This document shows, piece after piece, positions 44,566 to 54,500 of a stretch of DNA of 64,000 bases. Position 1 is the stretch's first letter. Every line of letters begins with the position of its first letter. The position numbers were made by a program, and so were the translations under genes. The notes below the pieces were generated by a model. That model was not told where the DNA came from. It made no database searches and saw only the letters and a list, made by a program, of their open reading frames with translations. This stretch comes from Lacisediminihabitans profunda (GTDB taxonomy: Bacteria; Actinomycetota; Actinomycetes; Actinomycetales; Microbacteriaceae): positions 372,001 to 436,000 of the forward strand of contig NZ_VRMG01000005.1 of assembly GCF_008040105.1 (NCBI RefSeq), given 5' to 3'.

Positions 44566-45417
44566 ATGCCCGCACCGATCGACCTGCACACGCACAGCAG
44601 CGTCTCCGACGGCACCGAGACTCCCACGCAACTCGTCGACGCGGCCCTTGCCGCGGGCCTCGGCGCGGTCGCCATCACCGACCACGACTCGACGGCCGGC
44701 TGGCGGGAGGCGTTTGCCGCGGCGACGGGTACCGGCCTGACGGTGATTCCGGGCATGGAGCTGAGCACGAATTACGGACCGGCCAGCGTGCACATGCTGG
44801 CCTACCTGTTCGATCCGGATGACGCGGGCATCATCCGGGAGACCGCACGCATCCGCGACGGTCGGGCCCACCGCGCCGAGCGAATCGTCGAGCGCATCGC
44901 GGTCGACTACGACCTCACCTGGGCCGACGTGCTGGCCCAGTCGACGGACGGCGGTACCCTCGGTCGACCGCACATCGCCGATGCCCTCGTGGCCAAGGGC
45001 CACGTCGCCACCCGCAGCGCGGCGTTCGCGAGCATCCTGCACTGGCAGAGCGGGTACTACGAGAAGTACTACGCGCCGTCGCCGCTCGACGGCGTGCGCC
45101 TGATCGTCGCGGCCGGCGGGGTGCCGGTGCTGGCGCATCCGGCCACCCACGGTCTCTATCGCGTGATCGAGGAGCGGGTGATCGCCGAACTCGTGGACGC
45201 CGGACTGTTCGGTCTCGAAGTCCATCATCGGGACAACACCGAGGAGGGCAAGGAACGCCTGTTCGGGCTCGCCGCGAAATACGACCTCGTCGTCACCGGC
45301 TCGAGTGATTACCACGGCGAGGGCAAGCCCAACCGGCTCGGCGAAAACACCACGGAGCCGGACGCGCTCGCGCGAATCGTGGCTGCCGGGACGGGGTCGG
45401 CGCCCTTTCGGGCCTAG
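44566..45417 (+). CDS. PHP-domain phosphoesterase, tandem copy 2
   Basis: A 283-residue paralogue of the preceding gene, same length and highly similar throughout: LHTHSSVSDGT, ITDHDSTAGW, GMELST, VLAHPAT and SSDYHGEGKPNRLG are all retained, so both copies should be active. The largest differences are around residues 160-200 (HWQSGYYEKYYAPSPLDGVR, HGLYRVIEERV). It has its own leaderless promoter 31 bp after copy 1 and is convergent with the DEAD-box helicase gene. Confidence 0.86.
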   Translation: MPAPIDLHTHSSVSDGTETPTQLVDAALAAGLGAVAITDHDSTAGWREAFAAATGTGLTVIPGMELSTNYGPASVHMLAYLFDPDDAGIIRETARIRDGRAHRAERIVERIAVDYDLTWADVLAQSTDGGTLGRPHIADALVAKGHVATRSAAFASILHWQSGYYEKYYAPSPLDGVRLIVAAGGVPVLAHPATHGLYRVIEERVIAELVDAGLFGLEVHHRDNTEEGKERLFGLAAKYDLVVTGSSDYHGEGKPNRLGENTTEPDALARIVAAGTGSAPFRA

Positions 45418-45425
45418 GCCTGCTC

Positions 45426-46913
45426 CTAGGCGGTGGGCGGCGGGGTGTTGCCGGTTCCGCCGCGACGCGAGCGGGTGCGACGGCGACGCGTCGGCGAGGT
45501 GCCATCGTGGGTTCCGCCGCCCTCGGCGCTTTCGCGCACGACGTCGGTCGAGCCCTCCGCGCGTTCGCGCGGCGGGCGTCCACCCGAGCCGGTGGCCGGG
45601 CGCGCGCCGCCGGAACGGCCCCCGCGGTCGGCACGGCCCCCGCGGTCTCCGCCATCGCGGCCACCGCCGGAGCGGCCTCCGCGGTCGCCGTCGGTTGGGC
45701 GCGGCTCGCGGGGACGCACGGGGCCGGCTGAGGCGAGTCGCCCCTTCGTGCCCTCCGGGATGTCGAGGTCGGTGAAGAGGTGCGGCGACGACGAGTAGGT
45801 CTCGACCGGCTCCGGCTGGCCCATGTCGAGCGCCTTGTTGATGGCGGCCCACTTGTGCATGTCGTCCCAGTCGACGAAGGTGACGGCGATGCCGGTCTTG
45901 CCCGCGCGGCCGGTGCGGCCGGCGCGGTGCAGGTAGGTGTCGTCGTCGTCCGGGATCGTGTGGTTGATCACGTGGGTGACGTCGTTCACGTCGATGCCGC
46001 GGGCCGCGACATCCGTGGCGATGAGGATGTCCTTCTTGCCCGCCTTGAAGGCGGCCATGGCCCGCTCGCGCTGCTCCTGGTTGAGGTCGCCGTGCACGGC
46101 GGCGGCGTTGAAGCCGCGGTCGTTGAGCTCCTCGACCAGCTTGGCCGCCGCACGCTTGGTGCGGGTGAAGACCACGGTCTTGCCCCGGCCCTCGGCCTGC
46201 AGGATGCGGGCGATGACCTCGTCCTTGTCCATCGAGTGGGCGCGGTAGACGACGTGCTTGATGTTGGCCTGGGTGCGTCCCTCATCCGGATCCGTCGCGC
46301 GGATGTGGATGGGGCGATTCATGAAGCGACGCGCCAGCGCGACGATCGGGCCGGGCATCGTGGCGGAGAACAGCATGGTGTGCCGGGTCGGGGAGGTCTG
46401 GGCGAAGAGCTTCTCGATGTCGGAGAGGAATCCGAGGTCGAGCATCTTGTCTGCCTCGTCGAGCACCATCACCTTGACGTCCTTGAGCGACAGCATGCGC
46501 TGGCTGGCGAGGTCGAGAAGGCGACCGGGCGTGCCGACCACCACCTGCGCGCCGGCCTTGAGCTGCTCGACCTGGCCCTCGTAGGCCTTGCCGCCGTAGA
46601 TCGCGGCGACCTGGGTGCCACGGTTGGATGCCGCGAGCACGAGGTCTTCTGCAACCTGCACGCAGAGCTCGCGGGTCGGAACGACGACGAGCGCCTTGAC
46701 GCCGGGCTCGGGGTTGAGGCCGAGGGACTGCAGGAGCGGGAGCCCGAAGCCGAGGGTCTTGCCGGTGCCGGTCTTGGCCTGGCCGATGATGTCCTGGCCG
46801 GCGAGTCCCATCGGGATCGTCTGCACCTGGATCGGGAAGGGCTCGATGATGCCCTTGGTGGCGAGAGCGTCGACCATGTCCTGGTCGATGTTGAGATCTG
46901 AGAATGTTGTAAT
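45426..46913 (-). CDS. DEAD-box RNA helicase (RhlE-like) with probable ATT start
   Basis: A DEAD-box helicase of about 495 residues. Q motif FSDLNIDQDMVDALATKG with PFPIQVQ, motif I AKTGTGKT, Ia PTRELC, Ib TPGRLLDL, II VLDEADKMLD, III SATMP, IV VFTRTK, V ATDVAARGIDV and VI HRAGRTGRAG are all present. The last 100 residues are a low-complexity Gly/Arg/Asp tail for RNA binding. The first ATG (46877) would cut off the conserved FSDL of the Q motif. Upstream to the stop at 46931-46929 there is no ATG, GTG or TTG, so ATT at 46913 is the likely initiator. Confidence 0.88.
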   Translation of the reverse strand: MTTFSDLNIDQDMVDALATKGIIEPFPIQVQTIPMGLAGQDIIGQAKTGTGKTLGFGLPLLQSLGLNPEPGVKALVVVPTRELCVQVAEDLVLAASNRGTQVAAIYGGKAYEGQVEQLKAGAQVVVGTPGRLLDLASQRMLSLKDVKVMVLDEADKMLDLGFLSDIEKLFAQTSPTRHTMLFSATMPGPIVALARRFMNRPIHIRATDPDEGRTQANIKHVVYRAHSMDKDEVIARILQAEGRGKTVVFTRTKRAAAKLVEELNDRGFNAAAVHGDLNQEQRERAMAAFKAGKKDILIATDVAARGIDVNDVTHVINHTIPDDDDTYLHRAGRTGRAGKTGIAVTFVDWDDMHKWAAINKALDMGQPEPVETYSSSPHLFTDLDIPEGTKGRLASAGPVRPREPRPTDGDRGGRSGGGRDGGDRGGRADRGGRSGGARPATGSGGRPPRERAEGSTDVVRESAEGGGTHDGTSPTRRRRTRSRRGGTGNTPPPTA

Positions 46914-47004
46914 GAGTGTTGCCCTGTTCTAAAGCGGCTACGCCCGCTTTGACCTGGGGCGTGCGGAGCCTCCACCAGAAATGGGAGGCATTACCACTAG
47001 TTTA
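46914..47004 (-). promoter_or_regulatory. Structured 5' leader and promoter of the DEAD-box helicase
   Basis: A minus-strand -10 (TAAACT, 47004-46999) would give a leader of about 80 nt. It contains two hairpins: AAAGCGG/CCGCTTT (46931-46937 and 46944-46950) and GCCTCC/GGAGGC (46968-46973 and 46984-46989). RNA helicase genes are often autoregulated through such leaders; that is inference here. Confidence 0.45.
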
Positions 47005-47065
47005 GTCGCCATTCACCGGTTCACTGGATTCCCCGGCCCCGGCGGCCTGTCGGGCGCCGCGCCGA

Positions 47066-47071
47066 TAGGCT
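47066..47071 (+). promoter_or_regulatory. -10 box for leaderless ferritin-like gene
   Basis: TAGGCT lies 6 nt before GTG 47078. The in-frame ATG at 47072 would fall inside the spacer, so GTG is preferred. Confidence 0.5.
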
Positions 47072-47077
47072 ATGCGC

Positions 47078-47791
47078 GTGGTCAAACTGTTCGGTCGTCG
47101 CCCCAGACGCAGCGACTCCGCCCGTCCGGGCGCGCGTCGCTCACCGAGCGACGCCGTCAACCGGGTAGACCTCGAGGAGCTGACTCCCGACCTCCTTTCC
47201 TACCTCGGCCAGGCCGCGTACCTCCAGCTCGTGATCTTCGAAACACTCGGCCGGGCCGTGGCCACCGCGCCCTCGATCGCCTCGAAGGAGGCGATGAGCC
47301 GGGTCGCCGGGCTCTCGCTGGCCAAACACCACGGGCTCACTGCCGAGATCGTGCGCCAGGGCGCCGAGCCGGGGCCCACGATGCAGCCGTACGTGGCGGC
47401 CATCGACAACTACGTGCGGATCACCGCCGGTGCCGACTGGTACGAGACGCTCGTCACGAGTTACATCACCTCCGGGCTTCTCAACGACTTCGCGCGCCAG
47501 CTCGCCGGCGGACTCCCCGCCGACGCCTCGGCGCGGATCACGGCCCTGCTCGGAGCGGACGACGGCCACGAGATCATCGTCGCCGAGTTGCGCTCCGCGA
47601 TCGAGGCGAACCCGCGCCTCGCCTCGCGCCTCGCGCTGTGGGGCCGGCGACTGGTGGGCGACACGCTGTTGGCCGCGCGGTCGGCGCTTGCCGCCAACGG
47701 ACATCCGGATGAGGCGCGGCTCGAACCGGTGTTCACCGAGCTCATCGCGGCGCACACCCGACGCATGGACGCCATCGGCCTCACGGCCTAG
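47078..47791 (+). CDS. Ferritin-like-fold protein (Rv3210c-like)
   Basis: A 237-residue, mostly helical protein with a basic N-terminus (MVKLFGRRPRRSDSARPG) and ferritin-like helices carrying possible di-iron ligands: LGQAAYLQLVIFE, GLSLAKHHGLTAEIVR, WYETLVTSYITSGLLNDFA and HEIIVAELR. It resembles the tRNA-hydroxylase (MiaE)-like ferritin group seen beside rhlE in mycobacteria. Divergent from the helicase gene. Whether it binds metal or modifies RNA is not known. Confidence 0.75.
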   Translation: MVKLFGRRPRRSDSARPGARRSPSDAVNRVDLEELTPDLLSYLGQAAYLQLVIFETLGRAVATAPSIASKEAMSRVAGLSLAKHHGLTAEIVRQGAEPGPTMQPYVAAIDNYVRITAGADWYETLVTSYITSGLLNDFARQLAGGLPADASARITALLGADDGHEIIVAELRSAIEANPRLASRLALWGRRLVGDTLLAARSALAANGHPDEARLEPVFTELIAAHTRRMDAIGLTA

Positions 47792-47818
47792 CGGGCTGCC
47801 GCGGTCGGTGCTCGGCGG

Positions 47819-48109
47819 TCAGGCGCGGCTGAGTGTCGCGAGCATCTCGGCATCCGCGTGCCGGCGTCGACGAGCGATCGTCACGGCGAGAACCGCGCTG
47901 AGAGCGGCGGCGAGCACGAGGCTCGCGACCCAGATCCAGCCGCCGTCGAACTTCCAGCCGGCCCAGGTGAGGGCAGCCCAGATGGCCGATGCCGACGCCG
48001 CGCCGATCGCCGGGATCAGCGCGGCTCCGTGCGTCTCGCGGCCCGGGAACGCGTAGCGCAGGCCGAGGCCGATGATGGCTCCGCCCAGGGTGACGAAGAG
48101 CAGCTCCAT
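47819..48109 (-). CDS. Small membrane protein downstream of DUF3107
   Basis: A 96-residue protein with three hydrophobic segments (about residues 3-18, 29-50 and 58-80) and a basic C-terminal tail (ARRRRHADAE). It follows the DUF3107 gene by 2 bp and is co-transcribed with it. No family recognised. Confidence 0.7.
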   Translation of the reverse strand: MELLFVTLGGAIIGLGLRYAFPGRETHGAALIPAIGAASASAIWAALTWAGWKFDGGWIWVASLVLAAALSAVLAVTIARRRRHADAEMLATLSRA

Positions 48110-48111
48110 GG

Positions 48112-48336
48112 TCAGGCGACGAAGCCGACGCGCCGAGACTCCTCCGAGCCGATCTCGAGGTACCCGAACGACTCGAGCGGCACGACGTAGACCGAACCCC
48201 GCACGTCGGTGAGGGTGAAGTATTTCGCGCCGGAGTCGAGGGCCGAGGAGACGACCGCCTGGATCTCCGCCGACGACTGCGACGACTCGAAGTTGATCTC
48301 GCGAGGGCTGTTGATGATTCCGATTCGAATGTCCAC
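48112..48336 (-). CDS. DUF3107 protein
   Basis: A 74-residue protein beginning MDIRIGIINSPREINFES and containing GAKYFTLTDVRGSVYVVPLE and GYLEIGSEESRRVGF, the conserved DUF3107 pattern. GTG 48336 is 6 nt after TAATCT on the minus strand, giving a leaderless message. It is divergent from adnA. As I recall, it corresponds to Rv3208A/TB9.4 in mycobacteria; function is not established. Confidence 0.9.
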   Translation of the reverse strand: MDIRIGIINSPREINFESSQSSAEIQAVVSSALDSGAKYFTLTDVRGSVYVVPLESFGYLEIGSEESRRVGFVA

Positions 48337-48342
48337 GTGCCC

Positions 48343-48348
48343 AGATTA
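48343..48348 (-). promoter_or_regulatory. -10 box for leaderless DUF3107 gene
   Basis: The minus strand reads TAATCT, 6 nt before GTG 48336. Confidence 0.55.
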
Positions 48349-48431
48349 CGACACAACAGGCTGCGGCCCGCGCGCCGTTCTCTGGGAGCGGAACCGCCCG
48401 TGCCGTGCGGGCCGATGTCGGTGGCCGCCGT

Positions 48432-48437
48432 TAAGTT
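48432..48437 (+). promoter_or_regulatory. -10 box for leaderless adnA
   Basis: TAAGTT is 6 nt before ATG 48444; the intervening GGGGGC could weakly mimic a ribosome binding site. Confidence 0.5.
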
Positions 48438-48443
48438 GGGGGC

Positions 48444-51400
48444 ATGGGGATCAAGGGTTTTCGGCGGACCGCCGTCGCGGATTCCCGGATCGGCTCCGCG
48501 TCGAATCGTCTGGTTCCGGATGCCGCCCAGAGGGCCGTGCTCCAACTCGCCGACGGCGCATCGGCGGCGGTCATCGGAGCGCCGGGCACCGGCAAGACCA
48601 CGACCCTCGTCGAACTCGTGGCCGATCGGGTGCTCGACCGCGGGTGGAGCACCGAGCACGTTCTCGTGCTCACCTCCAGCCGAACGACGGCGACCGCGCT
48701 GCGCGACCGGATCGCGCTGCGGCTCGGCGTGCCCACCAACGGCCCGCTCGCGCGCACCGTCAACTCCCTCGCCTTCGAGATCGTCGGCGCGGCGGCGGCC
48801 TCGGCCGGCGCCGCTCCGCCGAGGCTCGTCACCGGCGGCGAGCAGGACGCGGACATCGGCCAGCTGCTCGAGGGCCAGATCGAGGACGGTGCGGCGCCGG
48901 CCTGGCCGGCGCCCCTCGACGAGGACGTGCGCCGCCTCCGCGCCTTCCGCACGGAGCTCCGTGAGCTCATCATGCGCGCAACGGAATACGGGGTGACCCC
49001 CCGGCGACTCGCGAAACTCGGCGCAGAAACCGGGCACCCCGAGTGGGTCGCCGCAGCGGACTTCATCTCCGACTACCTCTCCGTGGTGAGCAGCTCACGG
49101 CCTGGCCAGCTCGACTCGGCGGAGCTCGTGCAGTTCGCGATCGCCGCCCTCGGCCGGGGCGAGGCCGGGGAGCGCGTCGCCGGTCTCCGCCTCGTGGTGG
49201 TCGACGACCTCCAGGAGGCCACCAAGTCCACGATCTCGCTGCTTGCCGCCCTCGCGGCGCGCGGTGTCTCGATCGTCGCGTTCGGCGATCCGGATGTCGC
49301 GACGAACGCGTTCCGCGGCGGGGAGCCGGATGCCCTGGGCCGGCTCGGCAGCGTGCTCGGCGTACCAGACCTCGTCACCATCACCCTGGGCACGGCGCAT
49401 CGCCAGGACGCGACCCTGCGCGAGTTCACCGCACGGGTCACCGAACGCATCGGCACGGCCGGCGCGGTCGGCCAGCGCGCGGCCGTCGCCGGCGCCGCCC
49501 CTGCTGCGGCCCACGGCTCCCCGGTGCTCAGGATCACGGCGACGAGCCAGGCGAGGCAGTGGGCGGCGATCGCCCGGCAGCTGAGGGAGCACCATCTGAT
49601 CGGCGGCATCCCGTTGTCCGGCATGGCGGTCGTCGTGCGCAGCGGCGCCCTCGTGCCCGTGATCGCGCGAGCCCTCGCCCTCAACGAGGTCCCCACCCGC
49701 ACCGCGGTCGGCGGGCGGGCCCTGCGCGACGACCACGCCGCGCGCAGCCTTCTCTCCGTGGTGGACGTGGCCATCGGGCGCACTCCGCTCACGGGCCCCC
49801 TCGCCGCAGAACTTCTCCTCGGCCCCTTCGGCGCACTCGACCACCTCGCGCTGCGGCGCCTGCGCCTCGCACTGCGGGCCGAGGAACTCGCCGGCGGCGG
49901 CAACCGGGCGAGCGACGACCTGCTCGTGGAGGGGCTCGGCGCCCCCGGCCGGTTCGCCACCATCGACCACCGGGTAGGCCGCAACGCCGAGCGGCTCTCG
50001 GCCACCCTCGGCGCCGTCGGGGCGCTCGCCGCCGACGGCGGCACCATCGAGGAGCTCCTCTGGCTCGCCTGGAACCGCAGCGGGCTCGCCGACGACTGGT
50101 TCGCCCAGGCGACGAGCGCCGGCATCACGGCCGCGGAGGCCAACCGCAACCTCGACGGGATCGTCGCCCTCTTCACCTCGGCGAGGCGGTTCACCGAGCG
50201 CCGGCCGGGCACGGGCCCGAGCGTGTTCCTCGACGACGTGCTCGACGCCGAGGTTCCTGAGGACACCCTGTCCCCCCAGTCCGCCGCGGAGGCGGTGCTC
50301 GTGACGACGCCCTCCGGCGCCGTCGGCCTGGAGGTGGACGTGGTCGTGATCGCCGCCCTTCAGGAGGGTGTCTGGCCGAATCTCCGGTTGCGCGGGTCCC
50401 TGCTCAACCCGCAGGACCTCGTGCGGGTGATGACGGGGCTCGACGACGTGGTGATCGACGAGCGACGCCAGGTGCGGGATGACGAGCTGCGGATGTTCGC
50501 GCTCGCCGTGTCCCGCGCCCGCCGGCAGGTGATCCTCGCCGCCGTGTCGAACGAGGACGACGCCGCGAGCGTGCTCTTCGCGCTCGCGCCCCCCGGCACG
50601 CCGGTGGTCGATGCGGCGACCGTGCGGCCGCTCTCCCTGCGGGCGCTCACCGGGCGGCTCCGACGCGAGCTCGTGCAGGAGCGGCGCCCGGCGCCCGAGC
50701 GGGCGGCCGCGGCCTCCGCCCTCGCCCGGCTCGCCGAGGAGCGGGTGCCCGGAGCGAACCCGGCGGAGTGGCACGGCCTGCTCGAGCCGTCGACCACCGA
50801 ACCGCTCTTCGACGGGGACGAGACCGTGCCGGTCTCCCCGTCCAAACTCGACGCGTTCGAACAGTCGCCGCTCGACTGGTTCATCGACACCGTCTCGGGC
50901 ACCCAGTCGAGCACGGCGATGGGCCTCGGCACGATCGTGCACTGGGCCATGGAGACCGCCACCGACTCGAGCGTCGACACGGTCTGGCGCGCCATCGAGC
51001 AGCGCTGGAGCGAGCTCTATTTCGAGTCGCCGTGGTTTGCGGAGCAGCAGCGTTCGGCCGCGCGCATCCTCGCCGCCGGCGTCGCGGACTACCTCGCCGA
51101 CTTCGAGCGCGAGGGCAAGTCGCTCGTCGCCGCGGAGGGACGCTTCAGTCTGAAGATCGACCGCGCCACCGTGAACGGGTCGATCGACCGGGTCGAGCGC
51201 TCGAGCGACGGATCCGTGGTGATCGTGGACCTCAAGACCGGCACCCCCACCGTGCGGCAGCAGGTCGTCGACGCGCATCCGCAACTCGGGGCCTACCAGC
51301 TCGCCTATTCGCAGGGAGTGCTCGACGAGTTCCTCGACGACCTCGGCGAGCACTCCGGCGGGGGAGCAAAGCTGCTCTTCGTGAAGAAGGGCAAGAAGAA

Positions 51401-51593
51401 GAAGCTCTACCAGGAGGGCGTGCAGGCCCCGCTCGACGAGGAGGCCCTCGAGGGCTTCCGGGCGCGGATCAGGCAGGCGGCCCTCGGGATGGCGGCGGCC
51501 GCCTTCGAGGGGGCGGTCGAGCTGAGCGAGTGGGGTGGCTTCGATATCGCGTCGCGCAAGCTGCACCGGGTGCGGGCGGTGTCCAGTGACTGA
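48444..51593 (+). CDS. adnA: AdnA-type helicase-nuclease subunit
   Basis: A 1049-residue UvrD-like motor with a C-terminal RecB-family nuclease, matching AdnA of the actinobacterial AdnAB double-strand-break resection machine. Walker A is GAPGTGKTTT near residue 46. The Walker B/motif II region reads VVVDDLQEAT, not the usual DExxD, as expected for the weaker motor subunit. The nuclease motif is GSIDRVER ... VIVDLKTG ... QLGAYQLAY, residues 912-945. It overlaps adnB by 8 bp, so the subunits are made together. AdnAB loads on DNA ends and resects them for recombination. Confidence 0.92.
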   Translation: MGIKGFRRTAVADSRIGSASNRLVPDAAQRAVLQLADGASAAVIGAPGTGKTTTLVELVADRVLDRGWSTEHVLVLTSSRTTATALRDRIALRLGVPTNGPLARTVNSLAFEIVGAAAASAGAAPPRLVTGGEQDADIGQLLEGQIEDGAAPAWPAPLDEDVRRLRAFRTELRELIMRATEYGVTPRRLAKLGAETGHPEWVAAADFISDYLSVVSSSRPGQLDSAELVQFAIAALGRGEAGERVAGLRLVVVDDLQEATKSTISLLAALAARGVSIVAFGDPDVATNAFRGGEPDALGRLGSVLGVPDLVTITLGTAHRQDATLREFTARVTERIGTAGAVGQRAAVAGAAPAAAHGSPVLRITATSQARQWAAIARQLREHHLIGGIPLSGMAVVVRSGALVPVIARALALNEVPTRTAVGGRALRDDHAARSLLSVVDVAIGRTPLTGPLAAELLLGPFGALDHLALRRLRLALRAEELAGGGNRASDDLLVEGLGAPGRFATIDHRVGRNAERLSATLGAVGALAADGGTIEELLWLAWNRSGLADDWFAQATSAGITAAEANRNLDGIVALFTSARRFTERRPGTGPSVFLDDVLDAEVPEDTLSPQSAAEAVLVTTPSGAVGLEVDVVVIAALQEGVWPNLRLRGSLLNPQDLVRVMTGLDDVVIDERRQVRDDELRMFALAVSRARRQVILAAVSNEDDAASVLFALAPPGTPVVDAATVRPLSLRALTGRLRRELVQERRPAPERAAAASALARLAEERVPGANPAEWHGLLEPSTTEPLFDGDETVPVSPSKLDAFEQSPLDWFIDTVSGTQSSTAMGLGTIVHWAMETATDSSVDTVWRAIEQRWSELYFESPWFAEQQRSAARILAAGVADYLADFEREGKSLVAAEGRFSLKIDRATVNGSIDRVERSSDGSVVIVDLKTGTPTVRQQVVDAHPQLGAYQLAYSQGVLDEFLDDLGEHSGGGAKLLFVKKGKKKKLYQEGVQAPLDEEALEGFRARIRQAALGMAAAAFEGAVELSEWGGFDIASRKLHRVRAVSSD

Positions 51594-54500
51594 CAGCGGG
51601 CGAGTGCCGGTGAGCGCCTTCGACATCGCCGACGCCCTCGGGCGCCCGCGACCGACCGAGCAGCAGCGGCGGGTGATCGAGTCGCCGCTCGAGCCGGCGA
51701 TCGTCGTGGCGGGCGCCGGCAGCGGAAAGACCGAGACGATGGCCAATCGGGTGCTCTGGCTGCTCGCCAACGGGCGGGTCGCGGCGAGCGAGCTGCTGGG
51801 TCTCACCTTCACCCGCAAGGCGGCTGGCGAACTCTCCAGCCGCATCCGCGAGCGCATCGGAGAACTGCACTCGGTTGGCCTGCTTCCGGGCGACTACGAC
51901 GAGTTCGACCCGCCCGTCGTCGCCACCTACAACGCGTTCTCGAACACCATCTACCGCGACAACGCGGTGCTGCTCGGCCGGGAGAGCGACGGCGCGGTGC
52001 TCGGAGAGGCGTCAGCCTGGCAGCTGGCCCGCTCGATCGTCGTCGCCTCCACCGATGAGCGCCTGCCGGGGCTCGGCAAGAGCATCGACTCCGTGACGAA
52101 GGCGGTGCTGGCACTCAGCCACGAGCTCAGCGAGAACGTCGTCGACCCGCGCGACGTCGCCGCGATGGCCGCCCGATTCGCCGGACTGGCCGAGCTGCCC
52201 ACGGGCGGGACCGGTGTCTACGAGGACGCCGTCACGCTCGCGAAGACCGTCGGGGCGCTTCCGGTGCTCGTGGACCTCGCCGGCGAGTTCGCGCTGGCCA
52301 AGGCCCGGCGCGGATTCGTCGAGTACTCCGACCAGGTGTCGCTCGCCCTCGAGATCGTGCGCGGAATGCCGAAGGTCGCCGCGGAGATCCGCGAGAGGCA
52401 CCGCGTGATCCTGCTTGACGAGTACCAGGACACGAGTGTCGTCCAGACCTGGCTGCTGTCCGAGCTCTTCGCCGGCCGAGCGGTGATGGCCGTCGGCGAC
52501 CCGAACCAGTCGATCTACGGCTGGCGGGGGGCGAGCGCGGCGAACCTGGAGGGCTTCGCCGGGCAGTTCGGCGGCGGGCGTGTGCGGGAGTTCGCGCTCA
52601 GCACGAGCTGGCGCAACGGCCACGACATCCTCTCCGTGGCGAACGCGCTCGTGCAGCCGTTGCGGGAAACGACGACGGTGGGGGTGGAGCGGCTCGACGC
52701 CGGCCCCAACGCGAGCGACCTGCCGGTCGAGGTCATCGTGGAGGAGACCCTGCAGGAGGAGGCGGACGCGGCGGCGCGCTGGCTCAAGGCGAGACTCCAG
52801 ACGCGCCAGGGCGAGACGCCACCCACCGCGGCGATGCTCTTCCGCGCCCGCAAGACCCAGGGCGTGTTCATCGACGCCCTGCGCGCGCACGGCGTGCCCT
52901 TTCACGTGCTCGGCATCGGCGGAATCATGGCCGAACCGGAGATCGCCGACCTCGTCTCGGCGCTGACCGTGGTCAACGATCCCACCGCCGGATCTCAGCT
53001 CGTGCGGCTGCTCGCCGGCTCACGCTGGCGAATCGGGGCGGCCGACCTGCATGCCCTCAGCCGGCTCGCATCGTGGCTGCGCGACCGGGACTACGCCCAG
53101 CGCCCGCTGGACGCCGAGCTCAAGGACCGCCTGCGCGCCTCCGTCGCGGAGGGCGAGGGCGGCTCGATCGTGGACGCGATCGACTTTCTGGCCTCCGCCC
53201 GTCCCGGCCATTCCGCCCTCTCCCGCTTCAGCGAGGAGGGGCTGGCGAGACTCCGGGACGCCGGCCGCACGCTGGCGAGACTCCGCGCCCGGGCGAGCCT
53301 CGACCTGCTCGACTTCGTGACCGTGGTCGAGCAGGAGCTGCTGCTCGACATCGAGGTCGCGGCCAACGAGACCCGGTCGCTCGGTTCCGCCAACATGGAG
53401 GCCTTCTTCGACGCGCTCGGCGGCTACCTCACCGTGGACGACTCGGCGAGCCTCGGCGGATTCCTGGCCTGGCTCCGCGAGGCCGAGTGGCGTGACGGGC
53501 TCGCGCCCCGTCCAGAAGACGCGGAGGCCGGCACGGTGCAGCTGCTCACCATTCACGGCGCGAAGGGGCTCGAGTGGGACGTGGTGGTCATTCCCCGTCT
53601 CGTCGAGAGCGAGCTCCCCGGCTCGCCGCGCGAGGGCTTCGGCGGCTGGCTGTCGTTCGGCACCCTGCCGTACGAGTTCCGCGGCGACGCGGCGGAACTC
53701 CCTCGCTTCGACTGGGAGTCCGCGGCATCCCGCAAGGAACTCCTGGCCTCGGTCGACGAGTTCAAGTCGGCCGTGCGGCAGCGGCACGAGCTCGAGGAGC
53801 GGCGGCTCGCCTACGTCGCCGTCACCCGCGCCCGGCACTCCCTCCTGCTCACCGCGTCGTTCTGGTCGACCCAGACGACCCCGCGCGCGCCGAGTCCGTT
53901 CATCGTCCCGCTCGCCGAGGCCGGCGTGATCGGCCCGCTCCCGCCGGCGAGCGAGCACGCGGAGAATCCGCTGGGTGACGACGTCAACCTCTTCCTCTGG
54001 CCGCTCGATCCGCTCGGCGGCCGCCGAGCGGCGATCGAGCGCGCGGCAGACCTCGTGCGTGCCTCCGCCCCGGGGGACGCGGGGCCCTGGGATCGCGAGC
54101 TCGACCTGCTCCTCGAGGAGCGGCGACGGCGGCTGGATGCGGCCGAGTACGTCGACCTGCCCGCGCGTGTGCCAGCCTCCCGGTTCAAGGACTTCGTGGC
54201 CGACCCGGCAGCGGTAGCCTCCGCGCTGCGTCGGCCGATGCCGGAGCGGCCGTTCAGGGCGACGAGCCTCGGCACGGTGTTCCACGACTGGGTGGAGCAC
54301 CGCGCCGGAGTGCACGGGGCGACCGAGCAGCTCGATGCCCTCTCCACCGAGCTCGACGGGATCGACGGGATCGATGGGCTCGGCGAGGGCGAACTCGCCG
54401 AGCCGGAGGGCCTCGAGCGACTGCGGCAGATCTTCGAGCGGTCGGAGTTCGCGGCCCTCAAGCCGGAGAGCGTCGAGATCGAGATCCACCTGATCCTCGA

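Noticed and set aside
49095-51857. 920-codon minus-strand open frame opposite adnA
   Set aside because: It mirrors the third-position GC bias of adnA, has Arg/Glu/Gly-rich low-complexity translation and no domain; it is a shadow frame.
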